Assembly: GCF_023630175.1 (NCBI RefSeq)
Contig: NZ_JALLIN010000002.1
Coordinates: 186,001 to 250,000 of the forward strand
Reading direction: 5' to 3'
Length of the DNA: 64,000 bases
DNA from: Streptomyces cellostaticus
GTDB lineage: Bacteria; Actinomycetota; Actinomycetes; Streptomycetales; Streptomycetaceae
A program made the position numbers and the translations under genes. Under the pieces are notes generated by a model that saw nothing but the letters and a program-made list of their open reading frames with translations, searched no databases and was not told the DNA's origin. Shown here one piece after another: positions 8,368 to 17,573 of the stretch. Each line of letters starts with the position of its first letter. Within the stretch, counting starts at the first letter, position 1.

Positions 8368-10377
8368 TTGAACAGCAGCAAGCACACGGAGTTGGCGAAC
8401 CACGCCTGGTCCGTCGCCGATCTCCTGCGCGGCGACTACAAGCAGTCCGACTACGGCAAGGTCATCCTGCCGTTCACCGTGCTGCGCCGCCTGGAGTGCG
8501 TCCTGGAGCCGACACGCGAGAAGGTCGTCGAGACCGTCGCCAGGTTCGCCGGCCAGGACATCGACACCGGCCACTTCCTGCGCAGGGCCTCGGGCCACTC
8601 CTTCTACAACAAGAGCGACCTCACGCTGCGGAAGATCGCGGCCGACCCGCAGAACGCGGCGAAGAACCTGCAGATCTACGTCGGCGCCTTCTCCGACAAC
8701 GCCCGCGAGGTCCTCGACAAGTACGAGTTCAACCAGCAGGTCAGGAAGCTCGACGGCGCGAACCTGCTCTACCAGGTCATCGGCAGGTTCACCGACCTCG
8801 ACCTGCACCCCGACGTCGTGCCCAACCACAACATGGGCTACATCTTCGAGGAGCTGATCCGCCGCTTCGCCGAGCAGTCGAACGAGACCGCGGGTGAGCA
8901 CTTCACCCCGCGCGAGGTCATCAAGCTGATGGTGAACCTGCTGGTGGCGCCCGACGCGGACGCCCTCACCGTGCCGGGTGTCGTCCGCACGGTCATGGAC
9001 CCGGCCTGCGGCACGGGCGGCATGCTCAGCGCCGCCGACGACCGCATCAAGGCCCTCAACCCGGACGCGACGGTCGAGGTGTACGGGCAGGAACTCAACC
9101 CCGAGTCCTGGGCGATCTGCCGGTCCGACCTCATGATCAAGGGCCAGGACCCGGAGAACATCCGCTTCGGCAACTCCTTCTCCGACGACGGCCACACCCG
9201 CCGCAAGTTCGACTACATCCTCGCCAACCCGCCGTTCGGCGTGGAGTGGAAGAAGGTCAGGGAGGAGGTCGAGTACGAGCACAAGTCGCTCGGCGACGCC
9301 GGCCGCTTCGGCGCGGGCCTGCCGCGCATCAACGACGGCTCGCTGCTCTTCCTCCAGCACATGATCTCGAAGATGAAGCCGGTGGACGTGAACGGCGGGG
9401 GCGGCTCCCGTATCGCCATCGTCTTCAACGGCTCCCCGCTGTTCACGGGCGCGGCCGAGTCGGGCGAGTCCAACATCCGCCGCTGGATCCTGGAGAACGA
9501 CTGGCTGGAGGCGATCGTCGCCCTCCCGGACCAGCTCTTCTACAACACCGGCATCTCGACGTACTTCTGGATCCTGACGAACCGCAAGGACAAGGACCAC
9601 AAGGGCAAGGTCGTACTGCTGGACGCGCGCGACCAGTGGGTGAAGATGCGCAAGTCACTGGGCGACAAGCGCAAGGAGCTGGGCGACGGGACGAACGGCC
9701 GCCCCGACCACATCGGCGACATCACGCGGCTGTACGCGGAGGCCGTCCAGGTTGCCAAGGACCCCGAGCACCCGCTGCACGGCAAGGTCAAGGTCTTCGC
9801 CAACGAGGACTTCGGCTACCAGCGCATCACCGTGGAGCGGCCGTTGAAGCTCCGCTTCGAGGTGACGGAGGAGACGCTGGCGGCGCTGGCGGAGGCCAAG
9901 CCGGTGGCCAAGCTGGAGCGGAGTGAGGAGTTCGTGGCGGCGGTGCGTACGCTGCTCGGCTCGACCTGGGCGACCAAGTCCGACGCTTTCATCGCGCTCA
10001 AGGACGCGGTGGTCGCGGCCGGCCTGACGTGGCCGTCGGGAGCGCCGTTCGCGAAGGCGGTACGGGAGGCGGTCGGGGTCCGGGACCCGGAGGGCGAGGT
10101 CCAGAAGGTCAAGGGCGCGCCGGAACCGGACACGGACCTGCGGGACTACGAGAACGTTCCGCTGGGCGAGGACGTCGAGGAGTACCTGAAGCGCGAGGTG
10201 CTGCCGCACGTGCCGGACGCGTGGATCGACCACACGAAGACGAAGATCGGCTACGAGATCCCGTTCACGCGGCACTTCTACGTGTACAAGCCGCCGAGGC
10301 CGCTGGCGGAGATCGACGCGGAGTTGAAGTCGCTGGAGGCGGAGATTCAGGGGCTGCTCGGGGAAGTGACCCAGTGA
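8368..10377 (+). CDS. hsdM: Type I restriction-modification system, methylase subunit HsdM
   Basis: A 669-aa M subunit. The opening ELANHAWSVADLLRGDYKQ is the classical HsdM N-terminus and fixes the TTG start at 8368, with GGAAGGAAG upstream. HFTPREVIKLMVNLL, motif I MDPACGTGGML (~209) and the catalytic NPPFG (~287) follow. It methylates adenine in the bipartite site chosen by HsdS and forms the M2S core of the complex. Its TGA overlaps the GTG of hsdS (GTGA). A second, different methylase gene lies directly upstream. Confidence 0.95.
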   Translation: MNSSKHTELANHAWSVADLLRGDYKQSDYGKVILPFTVLRRLECVLEPTREKVVETVARFAGQDIDTGHFLRRASGHSFYNKSDLTLRKIAADPQNAAKNLQIYVGAFSDNAREVLDKYEFNQQVRKLDGANLLYQVIGRFTDLDLHPDVVPNHNMGYIFEELIRRFAEQSNETAGEHFTPREVIKLMVNLLVAPDADALTVPGVVRTVMDPACGTGGMLSAADDRIKALNPDATVEVYGQELNPESWAICRSDLMIKGQDPENIRFGNSFSDDGHTRRKFDYILANPPFGVEWKKVREEVEYEHKSLGDAGRFGAGLPRINDGSLLFLQHMISKMKPVDVNGGGGSRIAIVFNGSPLFTGAAESGESNIRRWILENDWLEAIVALPDQLFYNTGISTYFWILTNRKDKDHKGKVVLLDARDQWVKMRKSLGDKRKELGDGTNGRPDHIGDITRLYAEAVQVAKDPEHPLHGKVKVFANEDFGYQRITVERPLKLRFEVTEETLAALAEAKPVAKLERSEEFVAAVRTLLGSTWATKSDAFIALKDAVVAAGLTWPSGAPFAKAVREAVGVRDPEGEVQKVKGAPEPDTDLRDYENVPLGEDVEEYLKREVLPHVPDAWIDHTKTKIGYEIPFTRHFYVYKPPRPLAEIDAELKSLEAEIQGLLGEVTQ

Positions 10378-11720
10378 ACACCTCAGCCGTCACGCCGCCT
10401 TCCCGCAAGCCCTCTGGAACCTACGAACTTGTACGCCTCGGATATGTCGCACGCTTGCAGAACGGGCTGACCGTCGACGCCAAACGGGACGTAACAGGTG
10501 ACGTCGTCACCAGTCCGTACTTGCGTGTCGCCAATGTCCAAGCGGGGAGCCTCAACCTCGAATCAGTCACCGAGATCACTGTGCCTCGAAGTGTGGCCCA
10601 GCGCAGCACACTCCGTCCAGGTGATGTCCTGATGACCGAAGGAGGGGACCTGGACAAGCTGGGCCGTGGGACTGTCTGGCGGGGCGAACTTGACCAGTGC
10701 CTGCACCAGAACCACATCTTCGCGGTCCGCCCCGATCCACAGCGACTCAGCGGCCGATTCCTCGCCTACGTGACCCAGTCCCTTTACGGCCGCCACTATT
10801 TCGAGAGCACCGGCACACGAACCACAAACCTGGCTTCCACCAATAGCAGCAAGATCCAGAGTTTCCCTCTGCCGCTTCCCCCTCTGGATGAGCAGCGCCG
10901 CATCGCCGACTTCCTCGACGCCGAGACCGCCCGCATCGACCGTCTCTGTGAACTACGCAAGCACCAGCTAGAGTTGCTCAACGAGGCATCCTTCAGGCGG
11001 ATCTACGATGCAGTTCGCGGAGCTCATGTTGAGGGAAACCGAAAAGACAGCGGCCTTAAATGGCTGGGTACCATTCCTTCTGATTGGCGAATTGGCAGCG
11101 TCTCGCACTATTTCGAGGTCGAGCTCGGCAAGATGCTCAACCAGGAACGTGCCCACGGACAACACATGCGCCCGTACCTCCGTGTGGCGAACGTCCAGTG
11201 GGACCGGATCGATGTCAGTGACCTCGCCATGATGGACTTCCCACCAGAGGAGCAGGCGCGGTACCGCCTAAAGCCGGGTGACCTGCTCGTCAACGAGGGT
11301 GGAAGCTGGCCAGGAAGAGCGGCGATCTGGGACGGGGAAGTCCCCGAGATCTACTACCAGAAGGCACTGCACCGCATTCGCGCTCGTGGTGCAGAACTCC
11401 CCCGGTGGCTCTATTACTGTCTCGTTGTGGCTGAGCGGCTCAAAGTATTTCAGGTCCAGGGAAATACCAGCACGATGACGCACCTCACGCGTGAGGGTTT
11501 GCGGCCTCAAAAGTTTCCATTTCCTGAACCAGATGTGCAGGGCGACCTGGTGGCGCAGCTCGACCGAGCGGCGAGCCGAGATTTCGAGTTCCGTCGACTA
11601 CTGGACAGCCAGGTTGCACTCCTGACAGAGCGCCGCCAGGCCCTCATCACCGCCGCCGTGACCGGCCAGTTCGACGTATCCACCGCCAGCGGAAGAGGGA
11701 TCCAGAATTGTTCGGCGTGA
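10374..11720 (+). CDS. hsdS: Type I restriction-modification system, specificity subunit HsdS
   Basis: A 448-aa S subunit with two target-recognition domains. Each begins with a similar block (PYLRVANVQ at about residues 45-53 and again near 265) and ends with a helical conserved region; PPLDEQRRIADFLDAETARID closes the first. The GTG start overlaps the hsdM stop by 4 bp, so the two are translationally coupled. Base composition is visibly less GC-rich than hsdM and hsdR, as is usual for exchangeable specificity genes. The second conserved region ends in LLTERRQALITAAVTGQ, a standard HsdS tail, so the gene looks intact. Confidence 0.93.
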   Translation: MNTSAVTPPSRKPSGTYELVRLGYVARLQNGLTVDAKRDVTGDVVTSPYLRVANVQAGSLNLESVTEITVPRSVAQRSTLRPGDVLMTEGGDLDKLGRGTVWRGELDQCLHQNHIFAVRPDPQRLSGRFLAYVTQSLYGRHYFESTGTRTTNLASTNSSKIQSFPLPLPPLDEQRRIADFLDAETARIDRLCELRKHQLELLNEASFRRIYDAVRGAHVEGNRKDSGLKWLGTIPSDWRIGSVSHYFEVELGKMLNQERAHGQHMRPYLRVANVQWDRIDVSDLAMMDFPPEEQARYRLKPGDLLVNEGGSWPGRAAIWDGEVPEIYYQKALHRIRARGAELPRWLYYCLVVAERLKVFQVQGNTSTMTHLTREGLRPQKFPFPEPDVQGDLVAQLDRAASRDFEFRRLLDSQVALLTERRQALITAAVTGQFDVSTASGRGIQNCSA

Positions 11721-11858
11721 TTCCCTGTGCCGCACGGGCAGCGGCCAAGAAGGCATGGTTGCTAAATGCCAGTGAAGTACGCCTTTCAGTGCCTGCGGCA
11801 TTCATCATACAGGGCATGCTGATCACTGTATTCGCGTCAGTGAAGAATGTGGGGGACG

Positions 11859-13994
11859 ATGAGTATCGCTAGGGATGCAGAACGTTTCGCCCGTCAAGTT
11901 CGCATCGCGTTGGAACGTGACTACGAGCAGCATCTGGACATTGCCGACGTTGCGGCACTGGGCGAGGCAGAACGCACTCCGCGGGTGAGATCCCGGGCCT
12001 TGAGCGCACTGGCCGTGCGTGCGGTAACAGGTTTCACCGCCGAAAACGCCGCAGCGTGTGTGATCGACGGCGGGAAGGATCAGGGACTGGATGCCATTGC
12101 GATTACTACCAACCCCGCCCACGTCTATCTGATCCAGTCAAAGTGGAGCGATACAGGTAAAGCCAGACTGGATCGCGGCGCCGCGCGCGACATGATCGTC
12201 GGGCTCGACCTCATAGACCAGGAACTGTTCGATCGGTTCAACGCTCGTGGGGAACGGCTCGCCGAGGAGGCCAGCCGGTTGATGTTCGAGGAAATGGCAC
12301 CTGCCACGCTGGTCGTTGCTCTCATGGGGACCGACAAGCCCGGGCCCGGCGCGACGCAAATGTTCGAGGACGCACGGCACAAGTACAATAAGAACGGCCC
12401 CTTCCTCGACGTGTGCTATCTGCACGCGGAGGATCTCGCCCAGCAGGTTCGTGCGGACTTGGCTCCGGCGCCCTTGAACCTCGAGGTCGAGATGGAACGG
12501 TGGCACAAGCACGATGGGCTGCACGAGTCGTTTCAGGGCATCGTACGGGTGGAGGACATCGCGAGCTGGTATCAGGGCCACGGCAGCCAGCTCTTCCATC
12601 TCAATATCCGCAACCCGCTCGGCGCTACGCGTACGAACGCAGGAATCGTCAAGACGCTATTGCAGTCACCAGCGAGCTTCTGGTACTTCAACAACGGCAT
12701 CACACTGCTGTGCGACACGATCCAGGCCCGCTACCGATCTCAGTCTGCCCCGCAGGGCGGCCGGGTCGCCCTGACGGCTGTCAACGCCAGCATCGTCAAC
12801 GGCGCGCAGACCGTCACTGCCATCGCCGAGGCGATAAAGACGGATCCCGGTGCAGCCGGGCACGCCTATGTGAGCGTGCGCGTGATCGCCACCCAAGGTG
12901 TTGCGGCGTTCGCGAAGGACGTGACCGAGGCGACGAACCTACAGAACCGGGTGGAGCCGCGTGATTTTGTCGCCCTCGACCTCGTCCAGAGCCTTATCCG
13001 GGACGACCTCGCAGCAGAGCTGGACAAGGAATACACGATCAAGCGCGGGGCTCCGGACCCGGCACCAGAGTCCGGGTGCTCGCTCGCTGAGGCCGCGGCC
13101 GCACTGGCCTGCTTCCATCCGGACGCCGCGCACTCCTCTCGATTGACCAAGTCCTCAGAACTCCTGTGGGAACGCGGAGTTCGCGGAACGTACGACGTGT
13201 TGTTCCGAACACGGCCTTCCGCCCACCTGGTTTGGCGGTCTGTGCTCACCGTGCGAGCTGTCCGTGCGGCGCTGCACGAGTCGCGTTCCACAAGAGAAGG
13301 CCGCGCTGCGGCTCTGGCCCAGCATGGTGCCTATGTCATCGCTCACCTCACCATGCAACTTCTTGGCAGGGACGACATCGAGGAGCCGGGATGCGACTGG
13401 GACATGGAGGTACTGCAGCGGGTCCCCGAGACCGCGAATGCAGTATTGGCGTGGCTCATCCACCACATCGATGCGGAGTGCGGCGAGAGCGCCCAGATCG
13501 GCAGGACGCTCGCGGACGCGGCCCAGGTTTCCAAGCTCGCCGGACTCGTACTCAGGGACGCCGGTACGGCGGCCGCCGTACCGGTGCTTCAAGCGGCGTA
13601 CGTGAAGGTGCCGAGGCCCCGCAAGCCGCGACGCCCCAACACGGTGCCGTACCTCGTCACGGCGCAGGCCATCGCTGAAGGAACCGCGCTCGTTTACGAC
13701 ACGCCCTACAGCACCGAACGTGAGGCCGAAGAGCTGATCAGTTGGCTGGCAGCCGATCCGCGCCGCCGGCAGGCAACCTGGATCAACGACCGCAAGCGCC
13801 CGATCCTCTGGGCGGCGGACAAGACGCAGTACTCGCCGTCAGGACTCATCCGCGAGATGTGGCGACTCGCCGCCTGGAAGAAGCAGCCGGTCGCCAACCA
13901 GGGCACTACTCGGTGGCGTATAGAAGGGGGCGAGACGCTGTGGGAGTTGGCGCTGCGTCTGCAGTCCGCCGAGGACTCCCTCGAGAATGAGTAG
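11859..13994 (+). CDS. AIPR-family abortive-infection phage-resistance protein
   Basis: A 711-aa protein. The central block NIRNPLGATRTNAGI, then FWYFNNGITLLCD and NASIVNGAQTV, is the hallmark of the AIPR family, often found beside restriction systems. The N-terminus has a restriction-nuclease-like pattern, DQGLDAIAI then VYLIQSKW, resembling the D...QxK core of Mrr-type folds, so it may cut nucleic acid when triggered (inference). I chose the ATG at 11859 because GGGGGA sits at proper distance; the ATG at 11847 has no such site. It lies 138 bp after hsdS, a gap of lower GC that could hold its own promoter, and before hsdR, so it is embedded in the type I operon. Confidence 0.88.
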   Translation: MSIARDAERFARQVRIALERDYEQHLDIADVAALGEAERTPRVRSRALSALAVRAVTGFTAENAAACVIDGGKDQGLDAIAITTNPAHVYLIQSKWSDTGKARLDRGAARDMIVGLDLIDQELFDRFNARGERLAEEASRLMFEEMAPATLVVALMGTDKPGPGATQMFEDARHKYNKNGPFLDVCYLHAEDLAQQVRADLAPAPLNLEVEMERWHKHDGLHESFQGIVRVEDIASWYQGHGSQLFHLNIRNPLGATRTNAGIVKTLLQSPASFWYFNNGITLLCDTIQARYRSQSAPQGGRVALTAVNASIVNGAQTVTAIAEAIKTDPGAAGHAYVSVRVIATQGVAAFAKDVTEATNLQNRVEPRDFVALDLVQSLIRDDLAAELDKEYTIKRGAPDPAPESGCSLAEAAAALACFHPDAAHSSRLTKSSELLWERGVRGTYDVLFRTRPSAHLVWRSVLTVRAVRAALHESRSTREGRAAALAQHGAYVIAHLTMQLLGRDDIEEPGCDWDMEVLQRVPETANAVLAWLIHHIDAECGESAQIGRTLADAAQVSKLAGLVLRDAGTAAAVPVLQAAYVKVPRPRKPRRPNTVPYLVTAQAIAEGTALVYDTPYSTEREAEELISWLAADPRRRQATWINDRKRPILWAADKTQYSPSGLIREMWRLAAWKKQPVANQGTTRWRIEGGETLWELALRLQSAEDSLENE

Positions 13995-14177
13995 CGCGGT
14001 AATGACAAACCAGACGCCGAGCCGTAACGGTCGGCTCCGAGGGACTCTCGGTTCATCAACCAGTGGCGGGCGGCACAGGCACTCCAAACACATCGATACT
14101 GCCGCCTTCCCCTGATGGAGGGCAGCACTTCGGGCACGTCCGGTTGTCTGGGGATACGAGAACGGGGACACGGCAAC

Positions 14178-17100
14178 ATGGCCATCCATCACGAGTCCGC
14201 CTTCGGTGACGCGATCGTCGCCGCCATGGTCGAGCGCGGCTGGCGCGAAGCGCGCCCGCAGGACTACCAGGCCGATCTCAGTCTGGACACCAATGAGTTG
14301 TTCACCTTCATCGGCGCGACCCAGCCCGACGAGTGGAACGAACTGCTCACCGTCTACGGCGGCGACCCGAACGAGGCGCAGCGCGGGTTCGCCGCCCGCC
14401 TCGACCAGGCCATCGCCACCAACGGGCTCCTCAACGTCCTCCGCAACGGCGTCAAGGACCGGGGCGTCCTCCTCCGCGTCGCGTACTTCAAGCCGAACCT
14501 CGTCGCCCACGACTCCGTGCTCGACGGCTACCGAGCCAACCGCCTCACCGTCGTCCGCGAACTCGAGTACGCGACGAAGCAGGCGGACTCGGGCAACCGG
14601 CTCGACCTCGCCCTCTTCCTCAACGGAATCCCGGTCGCCACGGCCGAGTTGAAGAACCCGCTGACCAAACAAGGGGTGGAGCACGCCAAGGAGCAGTACC
14701 GTACCGACCGCGACCCCACCGAGCTGATCTTCACGCGCCGGGTCGTCGCGAACTTCGCCATCGACCCGGACCTGGTCTTCGTCGCCACCCAGCTCAAGGG
14801 CAAGAACACCCGCTTCCTCCCCTTCAACACCGGCTCCAACGGCCCCGGTCAGCCGGGCGGCGCGGGCAACCCGGCCCCGACCGCCTACGGCACGTACGCG
14901 ACCTCCTACCTCTGGGAGCAGGTCTGGCAGCCGGACAACTGGCTGGACCTGCTCCAGCGGTTCGTGCACCTGCACAAAAGCAAGACGCCCGGCGGCGGCA
15001 CGACGAAGACGATGATCTTCCCCAGGTTCCACCAGTGGGACGTAGTCAAGAAGCTCACCGCGCATGCCTCCACCCACGGCGCGGGACACGACTACCTGGT
15101 CATGGCCTCGGCCGGCTCGGGCAAGTCGAACACCATCGGCTGGCTGGCCCACCGCCTCAGCGACCTGCACACCCCCACCGGCCCCCGCGAACTCGACCCC
15201 GAGGCCGTGGCCAAGGGCCTCAAGCCGGGCGTGCCGGTCTTCGACAAGGTCATCGTCATCACCGACCGCCGCAACCTGGACGCCCAACTCCGGGAAACGG
15301 TAGGCAATTTCGAGCAGACCGCTGGTCTCGTCGTGAAGATCGACGAGAAGCACGGGGCGAAGGGCGAGCAGCTCGCCAAGGCCCTCTCCCGCGACACCGG
15401 GAAGATCGTCACCGTCACGCTGCACTCGTTCCCGGCACTGCTCGACTACCTCCAGCGCAACCCCACCGAGATCCAGGGCAGCCACTTCGCGATCATCGTG
15501 GACGAGGCGCACTCGTCGCAGTCCGGCGACGCCGCCACCGCCGTACGTTCCGCCCTGCGCGACCTCGGCCTGGACTCCGACTCGGACGACGCGGGCGCAA
15601 CCACGGTCAAGGCCGAGGGCGACACCCTGGACGAGCAGCTCAAAAAGAGGGCCGAACAGCGTTCCCGCGCCGCGAACCTCTCCTACTTCGCGTTCACCGC
15701 CACGCCGAAGGCCAAGACCCTCGAACTCTTCGGCGCGCTCCAGGACATCGACGGCAAGGCGACCTACCGGCCCTTCCACACGTACTCCATGCGCCAGGCG
15801 ATCGAGGAGGGCTTCATCCTCGACCCGCTGCGCAACTACGTCACGTACAACACGTACTGGAAGCTGGTGAACCAGAACCCCGACGAGCGGGAGGTCGACC
15901 CGTCGAAGGCGAACTCCCTGCTCGCCCGGTACGCGCTGACCCATGACTCGACGGTCGCCCAGCACGCCCAGGTGATCGTGGAGCACTTCGTGGCGCACAG
16001 CCGGGGCCGCCTCGGCGGGCGGGCCAAGTCGATGGTGGTGACGGCCTCGCGGCAGTCCGCCGTGCAGATGGCGCGCGCCATCAAGAGCTACATCAAGGAC
16101 CGGGACTACGACACCAAGTACCCCGATCTGGGTGTCCTCGTCGCCTTCTCCGGATCACTCACCATCGACGGCGAGGAGACCACCGAGCCGAAGGAGAACG
16201 GCGGCCTGTCGGAGAGCGCGCTGCCGAAGGCGTTCGCGTACACACGTGCCGACGACAAGGCCGCACGAGCCGGTGGTCCGGGCCGGCGCGAGTACAAGAT
16301 TCTGGTCGTCGCGGAGAAGTACCAGACCGGCTTCGACCAGCCGCTCCTCACGACGATGTACGTCAACAAGACGCTGACCGGCATCTCCGCCGTCCAGACC
16401 CTGTCCCGGCTGAACCGGACCGCCGAGCGCAAGACCCAGGCCGACCTGGCGGTCCTCGACTTCGTCAACGACGCCGAGGACATACAGGAGTCCTTCCGCC
16501 CGTACTTCGAGGAGGCGAACACCCTCCCCTCCGACCCCAACCTGCTCTACACCGCGCAGAGCCGGGTCATGCAGGCGGCGATCCTGTCCGGGCAGGAGAT
16601 GGACGAGTTCGCCGCCGCGTACTTCGCCGCCAAGGAGAAGGCGGCGGGCTCACAGTCCAAGTGGGAGAAGCTGCACGCCGAGTTGTACCGGCTGCTCTCC
16701 CCCGCAGTAGCCCGCTTCACTGCGCTGCGGGACAGCGACGACGAGGACGACCAGGAGACGGCGGAGGGCTTCCGCGCCGACCTCAACGACTACGTCAGGA
16801 AGTACGGCTTCCTCGCGCAGATCGTCCCGTACCGGGACGCTGAGCTGGAACGGCTGCACCTCTACGGCCGCTACCTCCTCAACCGGCTGCCGCGCCGCGC
16901 GGACGGCGGCGTGGACATAGGCGAGGTCGACCTCAGCCATCTGCGGGTGGAGAAGACCGGCGAGTACGACGTCTCCCTCACCCCCGAGGGGCCGGCGACG
17001 ATGCCGGGCTTCGGCGACGGCTCGGGCGGCGCGAAGGAGGCGGAGAAGTCCCTGCTCTCCGAGCTGATCGAGAAGTTCAACGAACGGTTCGGTACCGAGT

Positions 17101-17372
17101 TCACCGAGCAGGACGTCATCCGCCCGTTCGAGGAGGCCAAGGCCGACCCGAAGGTGCGGGCGGCGGCCGTCGTCAACGACGAGGAGAACTTCGGCCTCGT
17201 CTTCGACAACGTCTTCGCGGACAAGATGGCCGACCACATCGACACCATCGCGGGCATGGGCCGCCAGTACTTCGGCCCCGACAAGGGCTTCAAGTCCAGC
17301 CTGGACCGCAGCGCCCGCAAGGCGGCCTGGCGGATGATCCGCCGCGAGGAGGGGCTGGACGACGACATCTGA
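14178..17372 (+). CDS. hsdR: Type I restriction-modification system, restriction subunit HsdR
   Basis: A 1064-aa motor-nuclease. The N-terminal PD-(D/E)xK nuclease shows LDLALFLNG and ATAELKNP (about residues 140-157). The SF2 translocase has Walker A ASAGSGKS (~309-316), ITDRRNLD, DEAH-like VDEAHSS (~440) and FTATPK. The last ~200 residues are the helical region that docks on the methylase. The start at ATG 14178 (MAIHHESAF) matches HsdR N-termini; the frame extends to 14115 without a ribosome site. In the complex it cleaves unmodified DNA after translocation. The AIPR gene lies between it and hsdS. Confidence 0.95.
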   Translation: MAIHHESAFGDAIVAAMVERGWREARPQDYQADLSLDTNELFTFIGATQPDEWNELLTVYGGDPNEAQRGFAARLDQAIATNGLLNVLRNGVKDRGVLLRVAYFKPNLVAHDSVLDGYRANRLTVVRELEYATKQADSGNRLDLALFLNGIPVATAELKNPLTKQGVEHAKEQYRTDRDPTELIFTRRVVANFAIDPDLVFVATQLKGKNTRFLPFNTGSNGPGQPGGAGNPAPTAYGTYATSYLWEQVWQPDNWLDLLQRFVHLHKSKTPGGGTTKTMIFPRFHQWDVVKKLTAHASTHGAGHDYLVMASAGSGKSNTIGWLAHRLSDLHTPTGPRELDPEAVAKGLKPGVPVFDKVIVITDRRNLDAQLRETVGNFEQTAGLVVKIDEKHGAKGEQLAKALSRDTGKIVTVTLHSFPALLDYLQRNPTEIQGSHFAIIVDEAHSSQSGDAATAVRSALRDLGLDSDSDDAGATTVKAEGDTLDEQLKKRAEQRSRAANLSYFAFTATPKAKTLELFGALQDIDGKATYRPFHTYSMRQAIEEGFILDPLRNYVTYNTYWKLVNQNPDEREVDPSKANSLLARYALTHDSTVAQHAQVIVEHFVAHSRGRLGGRAKSMVVTASRQSAVQMARAIKSYIKDRDYDTKYPDLGVLVAFSGSLTIDGEETTEPKENGGLSESALPKAFAYTRADDKAARAGGPGRREYKILVVAEKYQTGFDQPLLTTMYVNKTLTGISAVQTLSRLNRTAERKTQADLAVLDFVNDAEDIQESFRPYFEEANTLPSDPNLLYTAQSRVMQAAILSGQEMDEFAAAYFAAKEKAAGSQSKWEKLHAELYRLLSPAVARFTALRDSDDEDDQETAEGFRADLNDYVRKYGFLAQIVPYRDAELERLHLYGRYLLNRLPRRADGGVDIGEVDLSHLRVEKTGEYDVSLTPEGPATMPGFGDGSGGAKEAEKSLLSELIEKFNERFGTEFTEQDVIRPFEEAKADPKVRAAAVVNDEENFGLVFDNVFADKMADHIDTIAGMGRQYFGPDKGFKSSLDRSARKAAWRMIRREEGLDDDI

Positions 17373-17573
17373 TGCGCACGCCCCGGCTGGACATGCCGGC
17401 CGGGCGCCCTTGACCTCGACTCGTCTGCGGTCTGGCGGCCGTGGGTGATCCGGTGGGTTGCCCTGGTGATCGTCAGTTCACCAGCAGGCAGCGCTGGTAA
17501 CCGAGTGCACGAGGTTCGTGCCGTTCTTGTCTGATGTACGCCATAGGTTGTTGCCAAAAAAGAGGGGGAGACG

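Noticed and set aside
6241..9600. 1119-codon leftward open frame
   Set aside because: Spans two methylase genes antisense; Val/Gly/Asp-rich shadow.
13995..14177. Promoter or attenuator before hsdR
   Set aside because: Only a weak GAGCCG/CGGCTC stem near 14020-14038 is visible; not enough to call.
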